From: CAWBCI01 sp963787195
GTDB lineage: Bacteria > Bacteroidota > Bacteroidia > Bacteroidales > JAGOPY01
Length of the DNA: 33,448 nucleotides
Reading direction: 5' to 3'
Assembly (NCBI GenBank): GCA_963787195.1
Contig: CAWBCI010000028.1
Location: 1-33,448, forward strand
Part shown: in pieces, positions 24,162 through 32,609 of the stretch
How the letters are laid out: the number at the start of each line of letters is the position of its first letter
Position numbering within the stretch: position 1 is the first letter of the stretch
Program-made: the position numbers and the translations under genes
The notes under the pieces: model-generated
What the model saw: only the letters and a program-made list of their open reading frames with translations
Told to the model about the DNA's origin: nothing
The model's database searches: none

Positions 24162-25406
24162 AATGGTCACTCCTACTGATTTCATCTGATCCCAGAATCC
24201 CGGGTATGACTTATCAACAACGCCTGGTTGCATAATTTTCACTTTATAACCTGCAAATGCAGGTATGGCAAATGACATAGCCATACGATGGTCCTCGTAA
24301 ATGTCGATGCTAATCTCTTTCTTCGAAACGTTTCTTGGGGTGAGGTTCCAATATCCTTTAGCCACTTCATTCAGGGAAGCTCCTATCTTCTGAAGTTCAG
24401 TACGCAGGGCTTCCAGACGGTCAGTTTCCTTCAAACGGAGGTTTTCAAGGCCGGTGAACACTCCGTTAATGCCCTTCAAAGCGGCAGTTACAATTACCGG
24501 TTGGGCCAGGTCCGGAAAATCCCTAAAGTCGAAGTCCAGATGTGTGGCAACAGGACCAGCCTTCCTGATCCGTACGCCGCCTTCTTCCTGTATACCTATA
24601 ACACCAAATGCATGGGAAATTTCTTCTATATATTCATCTCCCTGCATACCCGACATTTTTAAACCTTTCAACAATAAGTCCCCTTCCTTAGCCACGGCCA
24701 TCATACCATACCAGAAGGCTGCCGAGCTCCAGTCTGCTTCAACACTCAGATCTTTTTCAGGAACTTGCTTATTATAAACCCTGATCAGATTTTCCTGCCA
24801 TACAGTAGACAAACCTGCTTCTTCCATAATTCTAAGCGTAAGTCTAATAAACGGACTTGAAGAAGGAGCTCCCTTCAGGTTCATAGTAATACCGTCAGGC
24901 AGAAAAGGTGCTATCAGCAACAGGGCTGAAATAAACTGGCTGCTCACGGAAGCGTCAACAGTAATATCCCGGCTATATAGATTGCGTCCCTTGATAAGCA
25001 ATGGCAAATAATTGACTCTTTCCATATGTTGTATATCGGCCCCCAATTCCCTTAGCGCATCTACAAGGATACCCACCGGCCGGTTCAACATACGCTTGTC
25101 TCCAGTCAGCAGCCAGGTTCCCCTGGTCATTGAAAGCAGAGCAGTCAAAAAACGCATTACCGTACCTGCATTCCGGGTATCTATCCGTGTAATCTGTTCA
25201 TTTCCGGAAATCATGTGGTTCCGTATCATATCCAGGCTGGTCGAAAGCAGAACGGTATCATCCGCCCTCGACAAATCCCTGATCCTGATACTTGAACCTG
25301 ACAAAAACTGCAGTATGAGCAAACGGTTTGATATACTTTTCGAAGTTGGTAAACTAACTTCCCCGAATAACTGCTTATCTTTTTTTGATATATTAATAAT
25401 GTCCAT
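24159..25406 (-). CDS. aroA: 3-phosphoshikimate 1-carboxyvinyltransferase (EPSP synthase)
   Basis: The 415-residue protein catalyses the sixth step of the shikimate pathway, joining PEP to shikimate 3-phosphate. The family motifs appear in order: LPTSKSISNRLLIL (substrate Lys23), RNAGTVMRFLTALL, LTGDKRMLNRPVGILVDALR, ASVSSQFISALLL, EADWSSAAFWYGM, DFRDFPDLAQ, LRLKETDRLEALRTEL (PEP-site Lys-Glu-x-x-Arg) and IYEDHRMAMSFA. The start at 25406 is two bases past the aroB stop, so translation is probably coupled and the two genes form one transcript. One oddity: the usual GNAGTAMRPL reads RNAGTVMRFL, with Phe in place of the Pro after Arg. The protein is cytoplasmic. Identification is secure. Confidence 0.95.
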   Translation of the reverse strand: MDIINISKKDKQLFGEVSLPTSKSISNRLLILQFLSGSSIRIRDLSRADDTVLLSTSLDMIRNHMISGNEQITRIDTRNAGTVMRFLTALLSMTRGTWLLTGDKRMLNRPVGILVDALRELGADIQHMERVNYLPLLIKGRNLYSRDITVDASVSSQFISALLLIAPFLPDGITMNLKGAPSSSPFIRLTLRIMEEAGLSTVWQENLIRVYNKQVPEKDLSVEADWSSAAFWYGMMAVAKEGDLLLKGLKMSGMQGDEYIEEISHAFGVIGIQEEGGVRIRKAGPVATHLDFDFRDFPDLAQPVIVTAALKGINGVFTGLENLRLKETDRLEALRTELQKIGASLNEVAKGYWNLTPRNVSKKEISIDIYEDHRMAMSFAIPAFAGYKVKIMQPGVVDKSYPGFWDQMKSVGVTI

Positions 25407-25408
25407 AA

Positions 25409-26494
25409 TTAAATTTTCCTGTAAATATTTAATGAATCTTTGATCAAATCTATGGAGGCCGGCTGGCCAATCAATGGTTTTCCTATATCTTCCAAAAGGC
25501 TGAAAAGGATACTCCCACCTATATTTTTTTTATCTTGTTCCATATAGCCTGATATCTCATCTAAATCCTTTTCCTCTAAATGATAAACCCCAAATTTCTC
25601 AACAAGAAACTGACTGACTTGTTCATAGATACGGGGAGATAAGGCTGCAACTTTTTGGGACAGCCAGGTCTCACAAATCAGTCCGGCAGCCACTGCTTCG
25701 CCATGCAAAAGATGAAGCCTTCCATTTTTCTGGGAAAAGCTTTCCAGGGCATGTCCGACGGTATGGCCGAAATTCAGGGCCTTCCTCTTGCCTTTATCAT
25801 TGGGGTCATCCTTTACATAGCTGAGTTTAACCAGAATCGATTTCAGGATCAGTTCCGGATGTGACTGTATCTCTTCTACTTTAAAATTCAGTATATCTTC
25901 CCAGGAACTCTCATCTTTAAGTAAAGCATGTTTTATCATCTCCGCATAAGCAGAACGGAGCTGAACATCGGGAAGGCTGGTCAAAAAACCCGGCCAGATG
26001 AGGACTGCTTCAGGAGGATAGAAGAATCCGATATGGTTCTTTAAGCCGTTGAAATTCAGCCCTACCTTTCCGCCTATGGATGCATCTACCATTGCCAGGA
26101 GGGATGTAGGTAAATTGATATAGCGCATCCCCCTTTTATAAGCGGCTGCCACAAATCCACCCAGATCTGTTATGAGTCCTCCTCCCAGGCAGATCAGCAT
26201 GCTATCTCTTCCGGCCTTGTGCTCTGTAAGCCAATTCCAGATCAGGGAGGCTACTTCCAGGTTTTTGCCGCTTTCACCGGCCGGAATAATATATTCCTTC
26301 ATATTCTCAGGCATATGAATTTTTTCATGGAGCCTGGGAAGACAATAATGGGCCGTATTCTGATCGGCCAGTAAAAATACATTTGTTCCGGACAATTCAA
26401 TTTCCTCAAGGATCTTTTCCAATTCGCTCAGGGCCTGTTCTCCAATATGAACAGGATAAGCGCCAGCATCGATAATTGCGGAATAATTAGTCAT
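25409..26494 (-). CDS. aroB: 3-dehydroquinate synthase
   Basis: This 361-residue enzyme converts DAHP to 3-dehydroquinate, the second shikimate-pathway step, using NAD+ and a divalent metal. Visible motifs are the NAD-binding loop CLGGGLITDLGGFVAAAYKR, PTSLLAMVDASIGGKVGLNF, and the metal ligands: Glu in YAEMIKHALL and the two His in LNFGHTVGHALE and HLLHGEAVAAG. Length and motif order are normal for the family. It sits 26 bases below the alanine-dehydrogenase-like gene and 2 bases above aroA, all on the minus strand, so the four genes tsaE to aroA look like one operon. The start ATG at 26494 begins MTNYSAIIDAGAYPVHIG, the usual length before the first strand. Confidence 0.95.
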   Translation of the reverse strand: MTNYSAIIDAGAYPVHIGEQALSELEKILEEIELSGTNVFLLADQNTAHYCLPRLHEKIHMPENMKEYIIPAGESGKNLEVASLIWNWLTEHKAGRDSMLICLGGGLITDLGGFVAAAYKRGMRYINLPTSLLAMVDASIGGKVGLNFNGLKNHIGFFYPPEAVLIWPGFLTSLPDVQLRSAYAEMIKHALLKDESSWEDILNFKVEEIQSHPELILKSILVKLSYVKDDPNDKGKRKALNFGHTVGHALESFSQKNGRLHLLHGEAVAAGLICETWLSQKVAALSPRIYEQVSQFLVEKFGVYHLEEKDLDEISGYMEQDKKNIGGSILFSLLEDIGKPLIGQPASIDLIKDSLNIYRKI

Positions 26495-26520
26495 AAACCT
26501 TTGAGGGTGGGAAGAATTTA

Positions 26521-27744
26521 TTAATGAAAAGCAGCCATCAGCAGGTCTAAATCCTGTGATGGTAGCATGTATAGATCACTGATATTTTTGTTGGTTAAGA
26601 TTCCTTTGTAAAGATAGACACCTTTGGCAAGACCACGGTCACGACGGATCATGTTATCGACCCCTCCTTCAATCGCAGCGTTCAGCAAAACAGGAGTAAA
26701 GAAATTACTCAGGGCAAAGGAGGCCGTATGTGGAACAATGGATGCTATATTCGGCACACAATAGTGGATCACATCATATTTCTTAAAAACAGGATTTAAA
26801 TGGGTGGTAGGCCGGGATGTTTCGACGCAACCTCCCTGATCAATACTGACATCAATGATGACTGATCCACCTTTCATTTCCTTGACCATTTCTTCAGTTA
26901 CAACACATGGAGTTTTCCCTTTAACAGCATGGATAGCACCGATCACCACATCGGCTGTCTGTAATGCTTTTAGCAGAACCTTAGGCTGAATGATAGAAGT
27001 ATAAAGCCTTGTATGAATATAGTTTTGCATCCGCCGCAAACGGTAGATGGAATCGTCAAAAACCTTTACCATTGCTCCCATTCCAAGTGCCACCCTTGCA
27101 GCATTTTCCCCTACAGTACCGGCTCCGAGTATAACTACTTCCGTGGGGGTGATCCCGGTAAAACCGCCCAGCATATTGCCCTTTCCGTATTCCGAATCGC
27201 TCAGATAACGGGCAGCCATCATAATAGCTGCATTCCCTACGATTTCACTTATAGAACGACGTAAAGGGAAGGAATCGAAAGCATCCTGAATGTATTCATA
27301 TGCAAAGGCCGTAATCTTCTTCCGGATCAGGTCCCTGAAATAAGTCACATCCTGGTTGGATAAATTCACTGCTGAAATGAGCACCTGCTTATCCTTCATG
27401 ATTTCAATTTCTTCAAGCGAAGGAGGCGCAACCTTGAGTATGATATCCGCCTGGTAAACTTCCCGGGGGCTTATGACAATTTCAGCTCCGGCTTCACTAT
27501 ATTCATGGTCAGGGAAACGGGCACCAGCACCTGCGTTGGTTTCTACCAATACCCTATGCCCGTTCTGAACCAGCAGTCCGCTTGCTTCCGGAACAAGAGC
27601 AACCCTTCTCTCCTGATGCGAAATCTCACGTGGGATACCAATAACCAGTTGGCTCTTCTGCACCCCGGTTTCAAGCATCTCTTCCTTGGGCATCAGGCTT
27701 TCGGAATATGAAAACTTGAAATAACTTTTCTGATTTGAATCCAT
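26521..27744 (-). CDS. Alanine dehydrogenase / transhydrogenase alpha-like protein (catalytic His replaced)
   Basis: The 407-residue protein has both domains of the alanine dehydrogenase/PntA family. The N-terminal catalytic domain has VIGIPREISHQERRVALVP, with the substrate Arg at 47 and Lys104 in ILKVAPPS. The NAD-binding domain has VVILGAGTVGENAARVALG (glycine loop) and VIIDVSIDQGG (the Asp used in catalysis). The site that is His96 in characterised alanine dehydrogenases (LFTYLHLA) reads LISAVNLSN here, with Asn127 in its place, so alanine dehydrogenase activity should not be assumed. About 32 residues precede the usual start. A GTG at 27747 is adjacent, but the ATG at 27744 is preferred. 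It lies 21 bases below tsaE, in the same operon. Cytoplasmic. Confidence 0.88.
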   Translation of the reverse strand: MDSNQKSYFKFSYSESLMPKEEMLETGVQKSQLVIGIPREISHQERRVALVPEASGLLVQNGHRVLVETNAGAGARFPDHEYSEAGAEIVISPREVYQADIILKVAPPSLEEIEIMKDKQVLISAVNLSNQDVTYFRDLIRKKITAFAYEYIQDAFDSFPLRRSISEIVGNAAIMMAARYLSDSEYGKGNMLGGFTGITPTEVVILGAGTVGENAARVALGMGAMVKVFDDSIYRLRRMQNYIHTRLYTSIIQPKVLLKALQTADVVIGAIHAVKGKTPCVVTEEMVKEMKGGSVIIDVSIDQGGCVETSRPTTHLNPVFKKYDVIHYCVPNIASIVPHTASFALSNFFTPVLLNAAIEGGVDNMIRRDRGLAKGVYLYKGILTNKNISDLYMLPSQDLDLLMAAFH

Positions 27745-27765
27745 CACTGCGAAGCTATATTAATT

Positions 27766-28197
27766 TCATCTTTGAACCAGGCCGTAACGGATGAGCCTTT
27801 CTTCATCCATAGCAGCTTTTTCCATGGAAATGTATACGTAACGTTCCGGTAAAAGTTCCTGGATTTTTTCAGCCCATTCCATAAAACAATAATCCCCGCT
27901 GTATACATATTCTTCATATCCTATATCCATTACTTCCTGTGGTTTTAAGATGCGATAGAAATCAAAATGATATATGATTTCCCCTCTTTCCGACAAATAG
28001 ACATTAATAATTGAAAAAGATGGACTGGTAACTACATCGTTCACATCCAAAATCTTACAAAATGTTTTGATAAAAGTCGTTTTACCGGCACCCAATTCTC
28101 CTGATAAAGCAAAAATTCGCTCCTGTGGAAAAGCATCCAGAATTTCGTGGGCAGCCCCTGACAGGTCCTTTTCCGAATTTAGTCTGATCTCTTTCAA
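27766..28197 (-). CDS. tsaE: tRNA t6A modification ATPase TsaE
   Basis: The 143-residue protein has the Walker A motif GELGAGKTT (33-41), the TSPSFSI switch segment (57-63), the HFDFYRI motif (77-83), and FMEWAEKIQELLPERY, the typical order for TsaE. TsaE is the ATPase that works with TsaB and TsaD to place the threonylcarbamoyl group on A37 of tRNAs reading ANN codons. TsaB and TsaD are not in this window. Its start is 132 bases below the porX stop, and it precedes the dehydrogenase-like gene by 21 bases. The length is usual for the family. Confidence 0.93.
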   Translation of the reverse strand: MKEIRLNSEKDLSGAAHEILDAFPQERIFALSGELGAGKTTFIKTFCKILDVNDVVTSPSFSIINVYLSERGEIIYHFDFYRILKPQEVMDIGYEEYVYSGDYCFMEWAEKIQELLPERYVYISMEKAAMDEERLIRYGLVQR

Positions 28198-28329
28198 TGC
28201 TTTAATTATTGCCGATCAAAGATAGTAATAATTAGCGGCTGGTACAACTGGGTTTTGCACTTCAATCCCTAATAGCGGTAACTTATGTAAATTATTGACT
28301 GCTGGAAAATTCAGTCTGTTTTTCAAAAT

Positions 28330-29883
28330 CTATTTCGCCTTCAGGTAAACAACTGGTATCATCATTTCTTCCATGGAAATACCACCATGCTGAAATGTAT
28401 TCTTATAATAATTCACATAATAATTATAATTATTAGGATAAGCGAAAAAGTCATCCTTTTTGCAAAAGATATAAGCCGAACTCACATTGGTACGGGGCAG
28501 GAAGGCATCGGCTGGATTTTTCACCTCAAATACCTCTTTTGCACTGTAATTCAAACTTTTACCAATCTTATAACGGAGATTAGTATTGGTATTACGGTCG
28601 CCTATTACTTTTACAGGATTGGTTGTCCTGACAGAGCCATGGTCAGTAGTGATAACCAAATTCAGATTTTTATCGGCAAGGTAACGAATGATCTCAAACA
28701 GGGTTGAATTAGTAAACCAGGACAGCATCAGAGAACGGTAAGCTTTTTCATCATCGGCCAGTTCCCGGATGATCTCCATTTCAGTACGGGCATGTGAAAG
28801 CATATCAACAAAATTATAGACTATCACGTTCAACTTATTTCCAATCAGGTTAGGCAGGCTTTCCAGAAGTTTTTTCCCGGCATTCAGGTTCAGAATCTTG
28901 GTATAGGAATACTTCACATCTTTACCATAACGCTTGAGTAGTTCCCCTAAAAGTTCGCCCTCATATTGATTTTTGCTGCCTTCCTCTTCTTCCCCAACCC
29001 AGTATTTGGAATACAGGCGTTGAATCTCAGAGGGCATTAAACCGGAGAAGATTGAATTCCGGGCATATTGAGTCGTGGTAGGCAAAATGCTGTAATAAAT
29101 CTCCTCTTTCTCTACCCTGTAATATTCTTCGATCAAAGGCTGAATCGCTTTCCACTGGTCAATCCGGAGATTATCGACGATGATCACAAACAGATTTTCT
29201 TTGGATTCAAGCAAGGGGAATATTTTTTCCCGGATCAAATTGGGCGACTGCACCGGGCGTTCCTTTACATTGCCATTCACCCAATCCAGATAATTATTTT
29301 CAACATATTTGGAAAACACCTGGTTGGCTTCACTTTTCTGCATTTCAAGGATTTCCTGTATGCCTTCATCATTTGATTTTTCCAGTTCCAGCTCCCATCT
29401 CACCAAATTTTTATAAATATCAACCCAACCATTGAAGTCAGGATTATCCGAAATATCCATGCTGATCTTGCGAAACTCCTGCTGGTAAGAATAGGCTGCT
29501 TTCTCACTCATCAGTTTCTTATTATCCAGGTTTTTTTTCAGACTCAGCAAGATCTGATTGGGTTTGACCGGTTTAATCAGGAAATCGGAAATGTTCGAAC
29601 CTATGGCATCTTCCATGATCGACTCCTCTTCACTCTTGGTTATCATCACAACCGGCAGGTTGGGATAAACGGTCTTTATTTTCTCCAGAGTTTCTATGCC
29701 TGTAAGTCCGGGCATATTTTCATCCAGAAAAATGATGTCATAAGGTTTTGAAAAGATGAGATCCAGTGCGTCATCCCCGTTATTGGAGGTGTCCACATCA
29801 TATCCTTTTTGTTCCAGAAAAATTATATGCGGTTTTAAAAGATCAATCTCGTCATCAACCCATAGTATCCTTACTTTTTCCAT
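28330..29883 (-). CDS. porX: T9SS response regulator with PglZ domain, PorX
   Basis: The 517-residue protein begins with a receiver domain (1-125): acidic pair Asp10/Asp11 in LWVDDEIDL, phosphoacceptor Asp54 in IIFLDENMPG, Thr82 and Lys104. A helical linker (about 130-215) leads to a PglZ/alkaline-phosphatase-like domain (about 225-517) with VIIVDNLRIDQWKAI, TTTQYARNSIFSGLMP, NFVDMLSHAR, ITTDHGSV and FQHGGISMEEMM, the metal-site segments. PorX controls T9SS gene expression with the histidine kinase PorY and SigP in studied Bacteroidota, and its PglZ domain has phosphodiesterase activity. PorY is not here. The window also encodes three T9SS cargo proteins, which fits but does not prove regulation. 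tsaE follows on the same strand. Confidence 0.95.
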   Translation of the reverse strand: MEKVRILWVDDEIDLLKPHIIFLEQKGYDVDTSNNGDDALDLIFSKPYDIIFLDENMPGLTGIETLEKIKTVYPNLPVVMITKSEEESIMEDAIGSNISDFLIKPVKPNQILLSLKKNLDNKKLMSEKAAYSYQQEFRKISMDISDNPDFNGWVDIYKNLVRWELELEKSNDEGIQEILEMQKSEANQVFSKYVENNYLDWVNGNVKERPVQSPNLIREKIFPLLESKENLFVIIVDNLRIDQWKAIQPLIEEYYRVEKEEIYYSILPTTTQYARNSIFSGLMPSEIQRLYSKYWVGEEEEGSKNQYEGELLGELLKRYGKDVKYSYTKILNLNAGKKLLESLPNLIGNKLNVIVYNFVDMLSHARTEMEIIRELADDEKAYRSLMLSWFTNSTLFEIIRYLADKNLNLVITTDHGSVRTTNPVKVIGDRNTNTNLRYKIGKSLNYSAKEVFEVKNPADAFLPRTNVSSAYIFCKKDDFFAYPNNYNYYVNYYKNTFQHGGISMEEMMIPVVYLKAK

Positions 29884-30029
29884 AATTTCAATTTGTTAGC
29901 GCTAAGTTCCTGTAGAAATGATTTGTATTAATGAAATGATAAAGGCAAGGGTTTTATTGTGCATTTAAGGAATTTTATGATTTCCCGGCAGGTGAATGAG
30001 TGATGTTCCGGTCTTCTACAAAAAGGACT

Positions 30030-30037
30030 TACCTTTG
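30030..30037 (+). promoter_or_regulatory. -7 box for the HD phosphohydrolase-lpxD unit
   Basis: TACCTTTG is an exact TAnnTTTG match, about 57 bases before the TTG start at 30094. TTCC at 30006-30009, 20 bases upstream, is a weak -33 candidate. Divergent porX begins at 29883, so the 210-base gap carries promoters for both directions. Confidence 0.45.
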
Positions 30038-30093
30038 TGTTTTAAAATACCGGTAAGCAATCCGGTAGTTCAGATCAAAAATAAGCAATTTCC

Positions 30094-31347
30094 TTGAAAA
30101 ATCCCGGTACGGATAAGCGAAAGATTTTCAATGACCCGGTTTACGGATTCATTACCATTCCGAATGAACTCAGTTTTGATTTAATCGAACATCCTTTTTT
30201 TCAGCGTCTGAGGCGGATAAAGCAATTAGGCATGACACACCTGGTTTACCCCGGTGCACTTCATACCCGCTTTCAGCATTCTATAGGCGCCATGCATCTT
30301 ATGAGCCAGGCAATTGCTTCCCTGCGCTCCAAAGGACATGAAATTTCGAAAATAGAAGAAAGCGATGCTGAAATCGCAATTCTATTGCATGACATCGGGC
30401 ATGGCCCTTTTTCACATGCACTGGAAAATTCGCTCATAAGAGGAGTTTCACACGAAGATATTTCATTGCTGTATATGACATTGCTGGATGAACAGTACCA
30501 GGGCAAGCTTGGCAGGGCCATCGAAATTTTCAAGGGCAGTTATGACAGGGAATTCCTTCATCAACTGGTTAGCGGACAGCTTGATATGGATCGGCTTGAT
30601 TATCTGAAACGAGATAGTTTTTTTTGCGGGGTAGCCGAAGGCATCGTCAATAACGATCGCATTATCCGGACCCTGAACCTGAGGGATAACAGCCTTGTAA
30701 TTGATGTAAAAGGCATCTATTCGGTTGAAAATTTTATCATTGCCAGGAGGCTGATGTACTGGCAGGTTTATTTGCACAAAACAGTCATAGCTGCAGAATC
30801 CCTGCTCATTCAAATACTCAGAAGGGCCAGGAAATTAATTAAAGAAGGAGAAAAATTATTTGCTTCTCCTTCCCTGGAATATTTCCTTAAAAACAATCCT
30901 GATAAAGAAGCATTTTTAATGGATCCGGATGTAATCCTGCACTTTTCACAACTCGACGATTTTGATATCTATTCAGCAATTAAAGTTTGGGCCAATAGCC
31001 CTGACAAGGTCCTGGCCATACTGAGCAATGCTTTAGTTAACAGGCAATTATTTCGTATAGAAATGCAGAACGATGATTTTGATGAAGAGTATGTCCAAAA
31101 CATTCGCAAAGCTGTTCAGAATAAACTTCGAATTCCGGAAGAGGATCTGGAATATTTCGTCTTTAGGGATACAACCTCCAATTATGCTGTAAATCCTGTG
31201 GAACCCCATATCAACGTGCTTTTAAAAGACGGACGCCGGGTGGATTTCACAGAAGCATCGGAACAATTAGACGTGACTCATTTGTCACAGGCAGTCACCA
31301 AACATCTTTTAGCTTATCCTAAAAAAATTGAAATTGTTAATAATTGA
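30094..31347 (+). CDS. HD-domain phosphohydrolase (SAMHD1/dGTPase-like family)
   Basis: The 417-residue protein carries the full HD metal-binding set: His62 in HTRFQHSIGAMHL, His99-Asp100 in AILLHDIGHGPFSHAL, and the Asp in QLDMDRLDYLKRD. The N-terminus KIFNDPVYGFITIP and the context FQRLRRIKQLGMTHLVYPGA are typical of the COG1078 branch of dNTP triphosphohydrolase relatives. Its substrate is not proven. The start is TTG at 30094: an in-frame TAA lies at 30082-30084, and no ATG occurs before residue 47, which is well inside the domain, so a non-ATG start is required. It precedes lpxD by 84 bases and lpxC after that, an order I know as common in Bacteroidia, so it likely shares their transcript. 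Cytoplasmic. Confidence 0.9.
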   Translation: MKNPGTDKRKIFNDPVYGFITIPNELSFDLIEHPFFQRLRRIKQLGMTHLVYPGALHTRFQHSIGAMHLMSQAIASLRSKGHEISKIEESDAEIAILLHDIGHGPFSHALENSLIRGVSHEDISLLYMTLLDEQYQGKLGRAIEIFKGSYDREFLHQLVSGQLDMDRLDYLKRDSFFCGVAEGIVNNDRIIRTLNLRDNSLVIDVKGIYSVENFIIARRLMYWQVYLHKTVIAAESLLIQILRRARKLIKEGEKLFASPSLEYFLKNNPDKEAFLMDPDVILHFSQLDDFDIYSAIKVWANSPDKVLAILSNALVNRQLFRIEMQNDDFDEEYVQNIRKAVQNKLRIPEEDLEYFVFRDTTSNYAVNPVEPHINVLLKDGRRVDFTEASEQLDVTHLSQAVTKHLLAYPKKIEIVNN

Positions 31348-31431
31348 TAAGCAATCGGGATAAGCAGGTAGTATAAATTTAATATTTTAGCGGGAATTTT
31401 TTACGCAGAAATATAAACAAAATCACATCGA

Positions 31432-32469
31432 ATGGAGTTCACAGCCAGGCAGATAGCTGACGTCACAAAGGGAATTATTGAGGGTAATCCTGAAATCAGA
31501 GTCAACCGTTTGTCAAAAATTGAAGATGGAGAACCCGGATCATTATCCTTCCTGGCAAATCCTAAATATACCCAATTCATATATACCTCAAAGGCCTCGA
31601 TTATTTTGGTCAATAAGGAATTTAATTCTGAAATGCCAATAGAAGCCACCCTCATCCGGGTGGATGATGCCTATACTGCTTTCGCAAGTCTTCTGGAAGT
31701 TTATAATAAAATAAAGAATGATAAACAGGGTATTTCCGCCGCAGCTTTCGTTTCTCCGGGTGCAAGCCTTGGCAAAAACGTATATGTAGGGGAATTTGCT
31801 TATGTTGGTGAAAATGTCAGTGTAGGAGATAATTCTAAGATTTATCCCCAGGTTTATCTGGGTGACAATGTTAAAATCGGGGATAATACCACCCTTTATC
31901 CGGGGGTAAAGGTATATTCCGATAATATAATCGGAAACAATTGCACCCTGCATGCCGGAGTAGTAATAGGAAGTGATGGCTTTGGTTTTGCCCTTCAGGA
32001 AGACCGCAATTATAAGAAAGTTGCACAGATAGGTAATGTAATGATTGAGGATGATGTTGAAATAGGGGCCAATACCACTATAGACAGGGCCACCCTGGGC
32101 TCAACACTCATACATAAGGGAGTAAAACTGGATAACCTCATACAGGTTGCCCATAATGTGGAAATAGGGGAAAATACCGCTATTGCCGCCCAGGCGGGCA
32201 TATCCGGCTCTACCAAGATCGGCAAAAATTGTCTGATTGCAGGTCAGGCCGGGATCATCGGACATCTGAATATTGGTAATAATGTGATCATAGGGGCCCA
32301 ATCAGGTATCTCTACAAACCTGAAAGACGGGAGTGTTATGTTAGGCTCTCCTGCTTTCGAAATCAGCAAATACCGCAAAGCTTATGTATTGTTCCGTAAC
32401 CTCCCTGACCTAGCCAAGAGGTTGAATTTTATTGAAAAATTGCTAAAGGATAAAGAGACCGGAACCTGA
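31432..32469 (+). CDS. lpxD: UDP-3-O-(3-hydroxyacyl)glucosamine N-acyltransferase
   Basis: The 345-residue protein adds the second acyl chain to UDP-3-O-acylglucosamine in lipid A synthesis. It has the N-terminal uridine-binding domain (ARQIADVTKG, GEPGSLSFLANPKY), then a left-handed beta helix of hexapeptide repeats from about 100 to 310, with the family signatures HAGVVIGSDGFGF, IGANTTIDRATLG and the catalytic His241 in QVAHNVEIGENTA, followed by a short C-terminal helix (FRNLPDLAKRLNFIEKLL). It has the usual length. It is placed between the HD gene and lpxC, in line with a lipid A operon. It is a soluble cytoplasmic trimer in studied homologues. Confidence 0.95.
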   Translation: MEFTARQIADVTKGIIEGNPEIRVNRLSKIEDGEPGSLSFLANPKYTQFIYTSKASIILVNKEFNSEMPIEATLIRVDDAYTAFASLLEVYNKIKNDKQGISAAAFVSPGASLGKNVYVGEFAYVGENVSVGDNSKIYPQVYLGDNVKIGDNTTLYPGVKVYSDNIIGNNCTLHAGVVIGSDGFGFALQEDRNYKKVAQIGNVMIEDDVEIGANTTIDRATLGSTLIHKGVKLDNLIQVAHNVEIGENTAIAAQAGISGSTKIGKNCLIAGQAGIIGHLNIGNNVIIGAQSGISTNLKDGSVMLGSPAFEISKYRKAYVLFRNLPDLAKRLNFIEKLLKDKETGT

Positions 32470-32592
32470 TTATTGGCCAGGGATTAAAGCAGGCTTTTTA
32501 TCACCGGTTTGTAAATTCCAAAATCGCCTTTATCTCTCTCTTTCAGCTTATTTGATTGAAGGGAAATATTTTTTCGCCTTTGCTTATTTTTA

Positions 32593-32600
32593 TATCTTTG
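32593..32600 (+). promoter_or_regulatory. -7 box just upstream of lpxC
   Basis: TATCTTTG is an exact TAnnTTTG match ending nine bases before the ATG at 32610, which would give a leader of only about 4-6 bases. No good -33 element is visible at the normal distance, so it may be an internal or chance match inside the lpxD-lpxC spacer. Confidence 0.35.
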
Positions 32601-32609
32601 TTGCCCATT

